Assembly: GCA_900239685.1 (NCBI GenBank)
Contig: OENT01000494.1
Location: forward strand, 42,841 to 106,840
Direction: 5' to 3'
Length of the DNA: 64,000 nucleotides
From: Rotaria macrura
Taxonomy: Eukaryota; Rotifera; Eurotatoria; Philodinida; Philodinidae
Shown piece by piece: positions 1 through 12,910 of this stretch; positions within the stretch are counted from its first letter, which is position 1, and every line of letters begins with the position of its first letter. The translations under genes and the position numbers were made by a program. The notes below the pieces were generated by a model. That model made no database searches and was not told where the DNA came from. It worked only from the letters and a program-made list of their open reading frames with translations.

Positions 1-415
1 AAGGCTTTACATTCCAAGCATCGCACCAACCATACATGCCTAATTTATATGTTGAATTTATTGTGTCATACAGTGTCCACCATCGATTATTTGGCGATTG
101 AAATTGATATAGATTTCGATATTTAATTGAACGAAAAACTGGTTTATTCTGACAAACATAATCAGTTTTATAAAATAATCTTTCTTCAGTATCATTCGTT
201 CGAAATGAAAGTAGACCTTGTGGTATAGTCAATTCAATTAATCGACAAAGATTATCCGTTGAAAAAATACCTATGTATTCATTTTATTAATTAAAAGAAA
301 ACAAAAAAAAATAAAAGAAGAAGCAGATGAAGAAGAAGATACACTTATTTCTTTTCTTTTTACACTTACGAAAAGGTACAAAAATAAGTAGGATAATAAC
401 ATTCTTAAGCAACAT
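1..415 (-). CDS. N-terminal part of a secreted or membrane protein (runs off the left edge)
   Basis: Two exons are visible: 370-415 and 1-270, separated by a 99-bp GT-AG intron. Exon 1 encodes MLLKNVIILLIFVPF, a hydrophobic signal peptide. Its donor (C|GTAAGTGT) and the acceptor at 271-272 join in phase to give R-I-F-S-T-D and an open frame to the window edge. The visible 105 or so residues contain three cysteines, one N-glycosylation sequon (NST), a WW pair and the string YKLGMYGWCDAW. I do not recognise the family. The gene starts 192 bp downstream of the stop codon of the coiled-coil gene on the same strand. There is no AATAAA between them, and an acceptor-like site (tttctttag) lies at 539-540, so shared transcription with spliced-leader addition is possible. 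The 3' part of the gene lies outside the window. The start and intron are well supported; the function is unknown. Confidence 0.6.
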
Positions 416-607
416 TCTTAACGATAACTGATCATCTAACGAGTGTTAATATCTTTGGTTATTTTTCCTTTCCTTCGAATGACAGAGAATGTTTACATAT
501 TCTGCATAACTTCTGTCACTTAGAATGACATTCATTTTCTAAAGAAATTAAATAATTATATATTCATATTTATACAAGAAAAAACAAAACTAAACACCAA
601 ATCGTTT

Positions 608-1982
608 TTAATTTCTTGTTATAAAACCAGTTCGCTTCGCTGCTGTCGAAAGATCTCCTAATACGCCACCGCCAACTCCTGATGAAGATTTCGTGTCTTG
701 TAATGTTGTCACAGTTTTAATTAATGCTAATTTATCTCTTTGTAGTATGTATATTTGTTGTTCGGCATCTTTTAAATCCTAATATGAGAAATAAATAAAT
801 CTTAGTTGAGAATAGAAAAACAAGCAACCAAGATGTGACAACAAATAATAGAATACGTACTCGAATAGCTTTATCAAGTTGACGTTGTACATCATGTATG
901 ATTGAATCTTTATCACGTACAAGAGATTCAAGTGTACAAATACGTTCTTCCAATGGTCGACGTTTAATTGCTGACGGATCATCATCGGATGATTGCTAAT
1001 GAATAAAAAATAATTACGAATAAAATACTGATAACAGTGTATTCATTGTCTAATACCCGACGAAGAATAAATTCTTCGGATCGAAACATTTTTGTTGACG
1101 CTGTAGGAAATATGGTCGATGATGGCGATGATACTACTGTTGGTGTCATTACGAAAGGATCTAATAAAAATAAACATTTTCCATCTAGTTTGATATTACA
1201 GCAATGTGTTTTACCTGTTCGACTTATTGTTAATTTTTCAAATGCATGATGAGATTTGTCATCGAATGTCGGTCTAATTGATACATATGATAAGATAAAT
1301 TTTTAAGATTCTTTTTATTTTTTATCTGTTTTTTTTTTGGATTGAGGTTTACTTACTGTATGCGAGTAACTTTAAACACTGGCTTTGGAGGACTCTAAAA
1401 AGATCGAAGAAAAAAACAGCATCTTGCAAAACTATTAGTAATAGATTTGTCATATACTTTTCGATTATGATCGAAAGATTCACTGGGTTCGTTACTGGTG
1501 ATAGTGATATATTGATTGCATGTAATCGGTTTGTCCTCCTCTTCATCATCATCATTAAAAGGATTCTAGGAAACGATAGGACACAAATGATTTATAGCTC
1601 TACCGTATACATATATATAACTTACATCATTAATCGCATTGGCTAACGAAACGTCATCTGGTCGGATACCCGTTGATCGACGTGTACCTCTTAAATTTCT
1701 TTTCAATTTTGGATTAAGACGTACAACAGATTTATGTTGAGCATTATTGTTAGTTGCTGTTGCCGCCGTCATTGTTGTTGTTGAATCTGTCAATGATTGA
1801 ACAACAACAACCGGTATCGTTTCATTTGACCGATTAGCTGTCGAAATTGTCGGCATCAAACGATGATGATAACGAAGATTACTTCCATGATCTATACTTG
1901 CATTTGCTGTTGTCGGATGAGAGGGTGTCTCACTTGCGTCAAATGACGACGATGACGTCGCCAGGAATGTAGAACGAGACAT
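608..1982 (-). CDS. Coiled-coil protein with NPF and DPF motifs, function unknown (7 exons, 323 aa)
   Basis: The exons are 1626-1982, 1458-1565, 1357-1394, 1215-1273, 1057-1160, 861-995 and 608-778. All six introns are GT-AG, 54-102 bp long except for one of 60 bp to 83 bp size class, and every junction keeps phase. The start is the ATG at 1982 (MSRSTFLATSSSS). The N-terminal 115 residues are Ser/Thr-rich and low complexity, followed by a basic stretch (PKLKRNLRGTRR). Exon B begins NPFNDDDEEED and exon E begins with DPF, both being known short motifs for EH-domain or AP2 partners. The C-terminal 85 residues form a coiled coil (for example EERICTLESLVRDKDS) ending in a Gly-rich linker and the basic tail AKRTGFITRN. 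I recognise no named family. An adaptor or trafficking role is only suggested by the motifs. The gene model is well supported; the function is open. Confidence 0.72.
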
Positions 1983-4900
1983 CTAAAATAAGTATGAAAG
2001 AAAAAGGCAAATTACTCTTAGGTGAACTAGGAAAGAAAAAACAAATCAATATTTTAGACAAATCTTTATGTCTCATTCTTATTATCGTGTTTATTGGATT
2101 CAATTACACCTATAATAGAAATACTTGTCTTTCGGATTCTTTTTCTTTATCTTTATTTTGACCATAATGTTCGTTTATAACAATAGTTCAAATACTCTGT
2201 ACGTATACTTGCTCATTTCTGACGCATATGTTCGTTTTGTTTATTTATATTCAAACTGGGTCTGCTGTTCTGTCTAGTTTCCCATATTTCCTCTGGACAA
2301 CACTATCACACGTACTATATATTTCTACGGCTGTTGCCATTGGTGTATGCGATGATTATTCTAATCGTGCTAGGCGTAGGTTGACAGAATGTGTGTGTGT
2401 GTGTGTGCATGTATACAAGAGAGAAAGTAGAAGTAATATATTTACTCGTCAACGCTGGCAAAACAAAGACTTCTCTAGAAAAAAAAAGATAGAGAGGGTC
2501 ACTATGTTATTCTTTGATATCACAGTCAAACGATACAGTGATTCAAGGATTTTTGTATCACGAGAGAAATTCTTCAAATACATAAATATACATAGACATA
2601 GACAAAAGATTCATCTACCGAATGGATATACCATGGCAAAGAAAACAAGAAAGGGGAAGAGGCCTAGAGAAGGGGAGTGGTGGGCGGAAGCATATAAATG
2701 TATTTTCTTATTCTTTTCTTTTTCGTTCGTTCTTTATGTTATGATGATACATAAAAAAAAACTGCACAAGAAAAACTATTAAAGATAGATCCTATGTTCC
2801 TGTCATTCCGGCGAGATTTGTCGTTATCGTTGCTGGCGGCAATATCAACAACAATAACGGCAGTCTAATTGCGCGTGTGTATTTTCTATACATGCACAAA
2901 AAAAAACAGTTCGAATTCTAATCAGTGAATACAACGACAAACGAAGAGAATCATGCTTATAAATGCATATTATCATTATATCCAATATTGACAAACCGTC
3001 TTGTGACGATAACAACATAATGAAATTGCTCACTGTACATATACATATATATATGTATAATATAGATAGGCGATGATGGTATGCGATAGTAGTTTCTACC
3101 CGTATTGCAAGAAAAAATGAATAGAATGAAACGAGATATATCATTCTAATAGAAAACACAGTAGGAAAACAACGGATTTAAGTAATCAACAAGAATAATA
3201 ACAGTGTTAATAGAAATATTCCAACAGTTGAAAATATATCGAAAGCACTAGCTTATAAATCAGTCACATATTATCTTATTCTTAATATTTAGTGGACATC
3301 TATGCCAATGAATGACAAGTTGCGGGTAATAACTTCATTAGTATATTAAAAAATCATTCATTATTCTCAAAAAATATTCTCTCATATTTACACGAACAGA
3401 TAGCTTCGGTCGTTTTGGCTGATAAAAAAAAAACTGTCGTCAGTATTCGTTCGTGATAATAAACAAATAGAATAACAATTGCTTCTAAAAATGTCCTTCA
3501 TCGTAGACTATCTATTCCAATTATAATACAAACAATGTTATATATATATATATATATATGAGTGTGCGTATATCTATCTATCTATACATATAGAAATCCA
3601 TTTATCTATTTAATATTACTGGCATAAATAGAATTTGACCAGATGAATTAACGATTATTATAAATAACTTTACGAAGATTTTTCTGAAATAATATTTCTC
3701 ACTATTATTACGAGATCATAGAAGTATTTGAAAAATGCAAATGATTTTAATTTATCAAGGATTGAATGAAATTTTCATGCCATATTATTTTCTTCATGGT
3801 CAGCCGTTGATTTTTAAAGATAAAAAACAAAAAAAAAACAAATCGACACGATATACGAAATTATGATTTTAGAAAAATAAATTCAGTTACATAATTGTAT
3901 CTTATTCATCAAAGTAGATTTATAAACAATGATTGTGTGAACAAAAAATCTATACTAGGTAGTTTGAATTCATCTCATTTTCCATTTGATTAAACAAATA
4001 CAATCGTCTTTCTAAGAATGAAGTAAAATATACATTCATTTATCATTTGTAAATATTTCTCTAATATTCATGATTTATATAAAAAATCCATTAATTGACA
4101 TTGACACTCGATCTAAGTTGTAATCCAAATAAAAGACTATATTTTCTTAGAAAGCCTATGTAAGCTAAAAAGATCGAGGGGACTAAATGTTTATAGTTCC
4201 TGTTGGTCGTCTGTGACAGGCTAACACCTTTGTATTAAGCGTATGCTTATCATTAGAGTTCTTTCGATTTTGCTTGGATATCTGCTGTTTATTTTTTTGG
4301 CCTGTCTATTTTCGTTTTATGTAAATATTCTGATAATTATAGAATAAAATCAAGTATTGATTATAAGACGAAAGAAATTTTCAATCCATAACAAGTATAA
4401 TTATTGACATGAATTCATTCAAATTAGAGTGTAAGAATATTGAAAAATTTTTCATACGCTCGAACATAAAGACATATCATTGAAAGCATCTATGCTGGTT
4501 TTAGTTTTTCTACAATATCATGTACAATGAGAAACCGTAAAAGAAGAAACATATGTGTACAATTCTCCGTACGAAGATAATTACCAAAAAGAGGTCAATC
4601 AGTAATTCAAATATTTACTATTGCGAGAGGATGGCATTATACTGTAAACTCTTCATTGATATGTACTATCGTATTATGTACAATGAAAATCTTATGTTTT
4701 TAATCATGGATCATCTATGGTAAACACTAATGCAATATTTACTAGAACCTTTTTTGTTTTTATGTACTGCGAACATATCCATTTGGGAATGACTCGACAG
4801 GCATAATTATAAAGATAAGAATAATGTTGAGCTTACTTTACACGAGAGAGTCATGTATGTATTAGAATCAAATACAACTATCATCGTCATTTTTGATCGC

Positions 4901-5162
4901 GACATCAAAATTTTAAATTTCAACTCAACAATCAATCTGACAAAAATTAAATCAATAGTAGAGTTTAAGTTCATTAAACAAAAGATCTATTTCTTTCATT
5001 TGTCAGTGTGAACCCATGATCCATAAATGTGACATCACATTATCTATAATTATTTATTCCATGTAATCTATCAGTATCTAAAATTTTTATTTCAATTGCT
5101 AGAAATGAAAAAAAACCAAGAAATCAAAATTAGATCGTTAATTAAGCGACATAAGTTCAGAT
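1983..5162. other. Intergenic region, no gene recognised
   Basis: This stretch is AT-rich and contains short (GT)n around 2391-2408, (TA)n around 3540-3560 and ATCT repeats just after it. An open frame at 2228-2782 (+) is low complexity (runs of CVCVCV and KKK from microsatellites) and has no splice or homology support. The upper part should hold the promoter of the coiled-coil gene and the lower part the 3' end of INTU. I see nothing else. Confidence 0.5.
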
Positions 5163-8100
5163 TCATATCGATGACATGCCAATACTAAATGCTAATTCAG
5201 TTATATTTTGTGCTATTGAATCATGATAACAAATAAAGAATTCATGTTCGATGGGTTGTAAACATTTTTTAGCAACAATCCAAAAATTAAATAAATTTGT
5301 ATCTTTCTTTTTTTTACTATCTGGATCTGTTGGCAATGAAAAATGACAGGCAATTTCATAATATTTCGGACGAAGTTTTGTACTAAATATATTTCTTGGA
5401 TTTAATTGAGTTTGTTTAGAAAAATGTTTTCGTCGTATATAAATACATGTCTGTTGTATAGTTTCAAATAGAAATCGATCGATTAATCTTGTTTGTGTTA
5501 TTTTATCAAGTGTAAAATAAGGTGCAATAAGTAGGCCACGTATTGATTGAAAATCAAGATAGTAAAATATGGTTGAATAATTACCTGGATGTAATCGATA
5601 TGTTAATAAATTCGAATGTGGATTTCTATTTTGTTGATCATCAAGAGATAATGTTGAAGACATAAATGATTGACGACTTTGTTTATACAATTCATCTTGA
5701 GATTCAGGTTGACTAACTAACTGTGTTATTCGAGCATCGGTTTGTGATTGATCATGAGTATAAAATGATGCTTGCGATAGTGTATCGTCAACAGTTGATT
5801 CAAATGTATTTACTTTATTTGATTGACTGAATACTATGAACAAAAATAAAGTAGAATAATCAATTTTATTTATATATCATGCTTAATATTCTGTTCGGCT
5901 CACAATGCACTGACATAGCACACACACACGCACACACGGATGATGTATACGCATTAGAATATAGCAAAGATTCTTGGATTTTTATAATTACCAGTATCTA
6001 TTATGTTGGTCAGTTAATGTTTTCTATTCGTATATCAGATATTAAATATCAATCACTCCTAGTAGAGAAATCTATGTAAGATTGTGTTTCGAAATCAAAC
6101 AAACCTAAGAGGAAATACAAAATTCTTAAGAACGACTTTTTTTTAGTAGGTTGTACTCGAATATTGTACTATGTTTCTCGTTTTCGTTGATATTCTAGAG
6201 GAGTTAATGACTAATGAAATACAGATTGAATTTCATAAACTACTAGATACAATAATGAGAATTCTTAATTTATTGCGTGATGGTTGTGACATATGTACGT
6301 CTCTATGGTAACGGCACTGTAGAATAGAAACTTCTTTTCTTTCGAAGATCTTAGGTACTAAGTATAGTAGATGTTCAACTGTCATGATCATGTCGAACTT
6401 TTGTTTTTCGATAGTGAATTAAAATATTTGTCAATTTCTACACGGACTTCGAGACTGAACACGAATTAGTTCAATTTTATGTTTGATTCTAGATGATTCA
6501 TTCTTTACAGCAACTTGATTGATGAGATCTTTTGGAAAAAGACTCGTTCTATTCGTAATTACATGATGTAAGTTTTGATTGAAAAAGAAATCATTCTATT
6601 TCATTTTAGATTGGCGAACATTCTTTCTGAATCATTTGATTTTGCACGGCAAAGGTTTCCCAGTGAGTTGAGTCTACAAATAAAATCTGTATTTTCCTAA
6701 CATGATATATGATGTGAAATAGTATAGGCATGTTATAGAAACAAGAATCATCTACAATACAATTGTATTCATGAATTTTACTAACATCTATTCGTACAGC
6801 AATGAAACGAACAAAAGAATGGACAATTTGAAGATGAGATAAACAATAAGTGTATTTACAATTACTCATACTTTTATGACATCGTTATCATATGTTAGAA
6901 TTGGATTTATTCTCCTTCTATTTTTGTTTAATATGTAAACTTAGTCGACTGCTAATCTCAATAGGACAATCAGAGTCAATGTTCATTGTAAAAATCGAAA
7001 AACATTTAAGAACTGATCAGTATTTCCAGTCATTCTATAAAAACTGTGTGCTTCTCTTAAATTTTTCTTATCTTTCGATTTATCGCATGACTAGAACTTG
7101 AATAGAAAAGGATCGAACATCTAGTTGATATGTATTACATTTTAAAACAAGACTATCCCAATGGTTAATTGTATAGAATCGTTTTCTTTTTGTATTACAC
7201 TCAGTGGAGAATTTCTTCAATATATTTTAATTCATATTCAGAGTTTCTAGTCAACAGATACTTGTATAGTGAATAATTCATTCAGAATTCAAACACCCCA
7301 TATGAAGACAGTAGCATTCAGAAAAAAACTGCTAATCACTATGTGTCATCGCTCATGGATGATAGTTTTTTTTCTAATATTTTTATCACGGATTTGCATA
7401 GATCAATCATATTTCTATGGAATTCACATATTCGATGAACTAAATCGTGAATCTCATTAGAAATCGATCTACATTACTTTTTGCTATTGTCTCGAATTAA
7501 ATATGATTTTCTCGTTCATTCGATGACAATTTTCATTTCAGACACTTCATTTTTCTTTTCGTTCTACTTGATTTCAAATTGATTACTAATCTTTTTTCTA
7601 CACGTACCTCCTACTAATGGTAATGATATTGTTCGTTTTAATTGTTTTTTAACAAATGCTACCGGTGATGATAGAGCCCATGGTGATGAATTTGTTAGGA
7701 TTTTAGGAAAAATTGAATATATATCATTCAATGTTAATTTTATCTGTTGAATTAATTCGTGATCAGGTGCTATACTAAAACAAGAATTCATATTCGTCAA
7801 ACACAATCGAACGATTTGTTTTTTTATCTTACGTAAAATAATTTTTTTCATATTCACTTTGAACAATGGCAGCTAATGTCAATTCACTTTGACAACAAAC
7901 AATTAGAAATGAACGCTGTTTAGTTTCATAACCTGATGGAAAAATTTCTTTAAACAATAATAAATGCCATGTATCATAATAGAATTGTGCCATATTCAAA
8001 TGTCCATAATGAATAAGAAAACGATAGATATCAATTGTTAGTTCATTGGATAGATGACTTGTAACAAGATGTATACGATGAAATAGAATTGAACCATTTA

Positions 8101-9612
8101 AAAAGAATGTTCGTCGATAACGATTTATAATAATATCATTTTCATTGGAACATTGATTAAAATTTTGACATTCTAACTCATTTAATAAACAATCGATATT
8201 ATACAACAATTGTTGATCGTTTAAATTCAATTTTGGACATGCACCATACTCATTGAATTGTGCAGGTAAGAATTCATCGATAAGTCGAATATGTTTCGAT
8301 ATGGACGAAGAATTTGTTGTCGATAATATTAAACAATGTAAACGATAAAAATATATGTTAAAAAAATATTCAATCGCTTTTTGATGAAAGAATAATGCAC
8401 GATTAATAGAGCCAAATAGAAAATTTATCATACGTAGCATATGACGTGTATGTTGTTCAAGTAAACATACATGTAAGTTTTCAATCGGTGGATATATAAC
8501 AATTAAATAGTAAATATTATCTTCACTTGATACACAAACATGAATGATTTGTTCCGTTAGTTTGATTGATATACTAGAAAAACATAAGTAAACGTATTCG
8601 AAATTTTAATCGATTTCAATAGGAATAGTTGTTATCAAGTAAATAATCAATGATGAAGAGAAAAGTCAGGTACAGATTATTTTCCTGCTTTTTTAACTGT
8701 TTCATATTTCATAGTGGAATGTACACATATATATTATATATTGTGGATGCATTCCTATGATGGATGAAGTGAAATGAAATATATCTTATCTTTTACTTTA
8801 TAGACCAAAAGATATATATGATAGCTATCGAATTTTAACAAATGTGTTACCAACCTTCGAAGTAAACTATCATGTTCATTCATATCATGCATGAGTCGTG
8901 CTAATGTTGGAAAAACTCCACCGACAGCAAAAAATATATCTTTTTGAGCTGGCTGTTGATATAGTAATTTAAAACCTTCATTTGGTCGTTTTTCGTAATA
9001 AAGTATGGCATGTATACAATCGATTTGTTCGGGTACAGAAAGTTTTTGCTCTTCTATTGCTGGTAAAATTATTGGTGGTTTTAAAGAAGACGAAAATGTC
9101 GAATAGTAATTGTGCGGATGACGTATTGTAAGACGAACCTTACGATTCGAATTATATTTTGACAAAATATCATTGAGATTGGCCCAGTTGACAGGTGTCT
9201 CATTTATTGCCAATAGCCAATCGCCGACTTTGATACGACGATGACGTCGCTCAGCGACTCCACGAATGAGAACAGGTGGTTGAATCGATGATGATGATGT
9301 TGAAGAACTCGTGTCTGGGAAAATGCCGAGTACAGCATCACATAGACTCGTATGTATAGAAGCATCAAATGATGATGCTGGACGACAACGAAAATGAATG
9401 TGTTCGATAGTTGATAAATCTTGTCGATATGATAGATGTGCAAATGAAGTATCAAAATTGATTAAATCGTTGTTAGAGGTTGTTACATTATCAGATGTAA
9501 ATGGAAGTGATGCTTCGGATGAACTGTAACTTGAAACATCAGATAGCAGATTTCCAAGTCTATGAAATACACCTGATCTTGACAGTACTATTCTGTCAGT
9601 AGTTGCTGACAT
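5163..9612 (-). CDS. INTU: Inturned, planar cell polarity and ciliogenesis effector (4 exons, 778 aa)
   Basis: The exons are 8855-9612, 7833-8573, 7608-7774 and 5163-5833; the introns are 281, 58 and 1774 bp and all phases agree. Residues about 85-165 form a PDZ domain (IKVGDWLLAINETPV). The next part has the longin-like block seen in Inturned (AVGGVFPTLARLMHDM, then IIHVCVSSEDNIYYLIVIYP). The C-terminus has the family ending FICYHDSIAQNITELAFSIG. The length is a little below the roughly 940 residues of vertebrate INTU. In animals Inturned joins Fuzzy and Wdpcp in the CPLANE complex at the base of the cilium, where Inturned-Fuzzy acts on Rab23 and intraflagellar transport assembly. The start at 9612 lies 2 bases after an acceptor-like sequence (ttttgaacag). 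The last intron (5834-7607) is unusually long for this locus and holds nothing I recognise. The identification is from domain order and conserved blocks, and I consider it secure. Confidence 0.9.
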
Positions 9613-12600
9613 TTCTGTTCAAAATTCGAATAACTGTTCAATTCAACGAGTTAGTCGCGTGTTAGCGTAGTGACCCATCGATTCGATCGTTGTCTTAGTG
9701 ACGGTCAGGTGAAATCCTTTATAAAATTTTTCATGCATTGAATGAATCAATACTCAATATCGGATAGCATTTGCAGCGATTCAATAGTGAAACTTATTCA
9801 AATATATATAAAACATAGATGTCACTAATGTCGTATAGAATGTTTTCTTGGCATATAATTCTGAGTTGAGTGAATTTCATTTTTTTGGTACCGTTGAGGC
9901 TTTCCTTGTATTTCCCTAATCATTTTAGTTTCTCTCAACTGATTCAGATAACCTTTTATATGTTAATGTCTGCTCTTATGTTCCACTAGAAAAAAAATAT
10001 CAGTTCTGTAATTTATAGCAGCATTATCTTAGAAAAGATACATTACACCTGGGAAATATTTGTCTGTGCTGACATCGTGTTAGAAGTAATAGGAAGTTTT
10101 TGGCTAAATAAAAAGCAAAATGAAAAGGATATAACTAGTACGGTTTTGCATAAAGTTCGACGTTCTAGCAAGACATATCAACGATTTATATTTTACATTT
10201 TGTTTCTCCTTCGTTCAACATTCATATTATTTGAAAGACATTGCATATGTTTTTTGTGTTGAGTGACGAAAACGCATTGTAGCTTTATCAGTGGCAAAGC
10301 TAGTGATACGCATACTACATCGAAAGAAAGACACGTCTTAAAGATACAAACTGATTAGAAAAAGACGCTGCGTTATCAACTTTATTTCTAGGTAAAAATA
10401 ACACAAGTTTCACAAAAACAAGGTCATTTTACTCATTGTGCTGAGTGAAGATTCGAAAATCGGATGCTTTATAACTCGTGAACGAATCATTTGACTTCAC
10501 TCAAATTTTCTCAGTAGATATACAACAAAAATTTCTATAAGTATTGAAAATTTCAGCGCTTAATCTTCTTCCATGCAGCAAAAATTTACATTGTATCATA
10601 AAATATAGAGCAATGGTTCTTTTTTTAGAAACCTACGTACAGTAACGATATTTTTTTTGCCAAATATTTGTAGCACGGCTCTCTCAAAAATATTGTTTTC
10701 GAGGAAAATTTAAATTAATGGAATACAACAAGCATATTCTAGTTCATTACAGTCTTCTACTAACGTTTGTTTCATCCTTCAAGCAAAGCTGAAAATGGCT
10801 AATACTTTTCAATGAATAAAGTCAATTTGTTATTAAACTTGATCGAAATAATACTGTACAATCTGCATTTCACTTGAAAATCAATGAAATGTTAGAAAAA
10901 TTTTGCCCATTAACAACACAGGCATAGAGTATATACAGTAAAAAGGCACTACTCAAAAGTTGTTTATGTTCACTATTATATTTTTTCATACCAATTTTAA
11001 CAAAATGTTGAGTATCACTCATCTGTATATATATATATATAATCGAAGTGTTATTCCCTCTACGTCTTGTATGCGTATCTATGAATATCATGATTTCAGA
11101 TATTAGGAAAAAGAAATCACAATTTTCAACAACATACTAAAAAGTTGTCAAGGCTAACTGTATGTTTGAAATGATTATTAGCGGCATAATTGTTACTATG
11201 TATGATTTGTAAGCATAATGTTGAGTGAAGAGAAAATTGTTCTATGCCGAACATGAAACAAAAACAAATTGTTTTCATGATGCTCTAAGGTGATATGTAT
11301 ATTGGCTGAAAATCATTCTTATTTTCCATGCATGGTTAACTGTGACCATCATTGATTTGCAGCATTCTTAGTATGTGATTGAAAACGTAGAAACTCTCGA
11401 TCCGTAGAGTATTGAAAAGAATATTATTTACTTTGCTCGTTCAGAGCATGTGCTTGTTTCGTGTACGAGTAAGATTCGTTCGTGCTATCTTCTTTCAACA
11501 CATATGAGTTTACAAAAGATACGATAGATCATATTGTGGCACACATATGAGAATGACGAAACAAATCACATGTTTACAGATGCTATGAGGTTTTTACCAA
11601 AAACATTTTGCTTACCTACCAAGTACACTTGAAACTTGACTCAACAGAATTTTACATTCGAAAAGATTTCTTTCAATTAAATTGATAGTTTTTTTTTCTT
11701 TACTTCTATCAATCAGTTATTCTATCACTTATAATCAATCGTACACGAATATACTAACAATAACAAAAGAGAATCAGAAGTTTAATTTGATGACTGTTGA
11801 CGAAATGTCTTGACAAGTACGCGTTGTTTGCTTTTGGTAAAGTTATTCGACAAGTTCACTTAACTTTTATGCATATCGACATTATAAGGAGTATCAAACT
11901 GAAGCTAAAGTGTATCATGCTTGATTGCAAATAAAATGCTAGCTGTTTACTGCTTGTTAGAAATGTAATCGTGTAACGTCGATGTAGTTTTTACAAAATT
12001 GAAATTCGTACATTTCTCTCTAGTAAACTATTCGAAATGTAATTTTCGTATGTAATATACATAACGAAATACTCGAGATAATATGGAAAAATCAATATTC
12101 AAGATATGCTTTCTCTCATGTTAACAGTTGAAAGTGCAAGACACACAAAAAAAGAAAGAATATCTTGATTAAGTAGTTCTTTTTCTAGTTAAAAAAATTT
12201 TCGAATTCATTTCTGAAATAAGAAGCATGTCTTCATTAGAAGAGTTCACGCTGAACTATGATTCTTATATAGATTCAAATTCTAATATAAGTCGACCAGG
12301 TTTTATTTCGCTTGATATAATACACATATAGTCTTGTCCTTGTTGATGATTATTCCAAAAATGAAATCAAAAGAAATGTTTACAATCATTTGTTCGTTAC
12401 TTGAACTGAACAACAAACTATATGCATTATTTGACAGTATGATAGAATCAATATACACTTGATTTTCAATAATAACAAGCAATCTTCGACTCAATTGGTT
12501 GCCTTAATTTCTTTTTCTTCTTTTTGAATTCATAATGGACTAATTTTCCTTCATTTGTTTTAATGAGTGAGTCTTCTTCTTTTTTTCTTCTTCTTCTTCT

Positions 12601-12910
12601 TCGTTTCTTATAACATTCTGATAGTTATAATATAACCTTCATGAAATATTTATAAGAACGACGCGACTATAATTTCGACGTTATTTGTTTCATTGATACT
12701 TGTATTTTTTTTTTACGAACAAATTAAAAAAGAAACACACATACAAGGATATTTTAGTGTTATAAAATAAGTGTGTGCTGCTTGTATTTATGTACTACGT
12801 CGTTCATGCTCAATTGAACATTTTATTTATTAATGATAGATACATAAATTAACAGTCGTTAAAGTTTTTTTTATTTTAGGAATTTATTTCTACTTTGTCG
12901 ATTTAGAATA
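9613..12910. other. Intergenic region between divergent INTU and the EF-hand gene
   Basis: About 3.3 kb separates two divergently transcribed genes, so both promoters should lie here. The sequence is AT-rich with short open frames on both strands, none with splice support or family resemblance. Small microsatellites occur, such as (TA)n near 11027-11040 and CTT runs near 12587-12602. No other structure was seen. Confidence 0.5.
12878..12910 (+). promoter_or_regulatory. Acceptor-like sites just upstream of the EF-hand start codon
   Basis: Pyrimidine-rich sequence ending in AG occurs at 12878-12879 (ttattttag) and again at 12905-12906 (gatttag), the latter only 4 bases before the ATG at 12911. 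No upstream coding exon is visible. This fits either a 5'-UTR intron or a spliced-leader trans-splice acceptor, the latter being known in bdelloid rotifers. The choice cannot be made from the sequence. Confidence 0.4.

Noticed and set aside
2228..2782. 184-codon plus-strand open frame
   Set aside because: Low complexity from GT repeats and A-runs, no splice partner, no family resemblance, and it lies in the upstream region of the coiled-coil gene.
5834..7607. Search for a hidden gene in the long last intron of INTU
   Set aside because: Only short frames on both strands; no phase-matching exons or repeats were visible.
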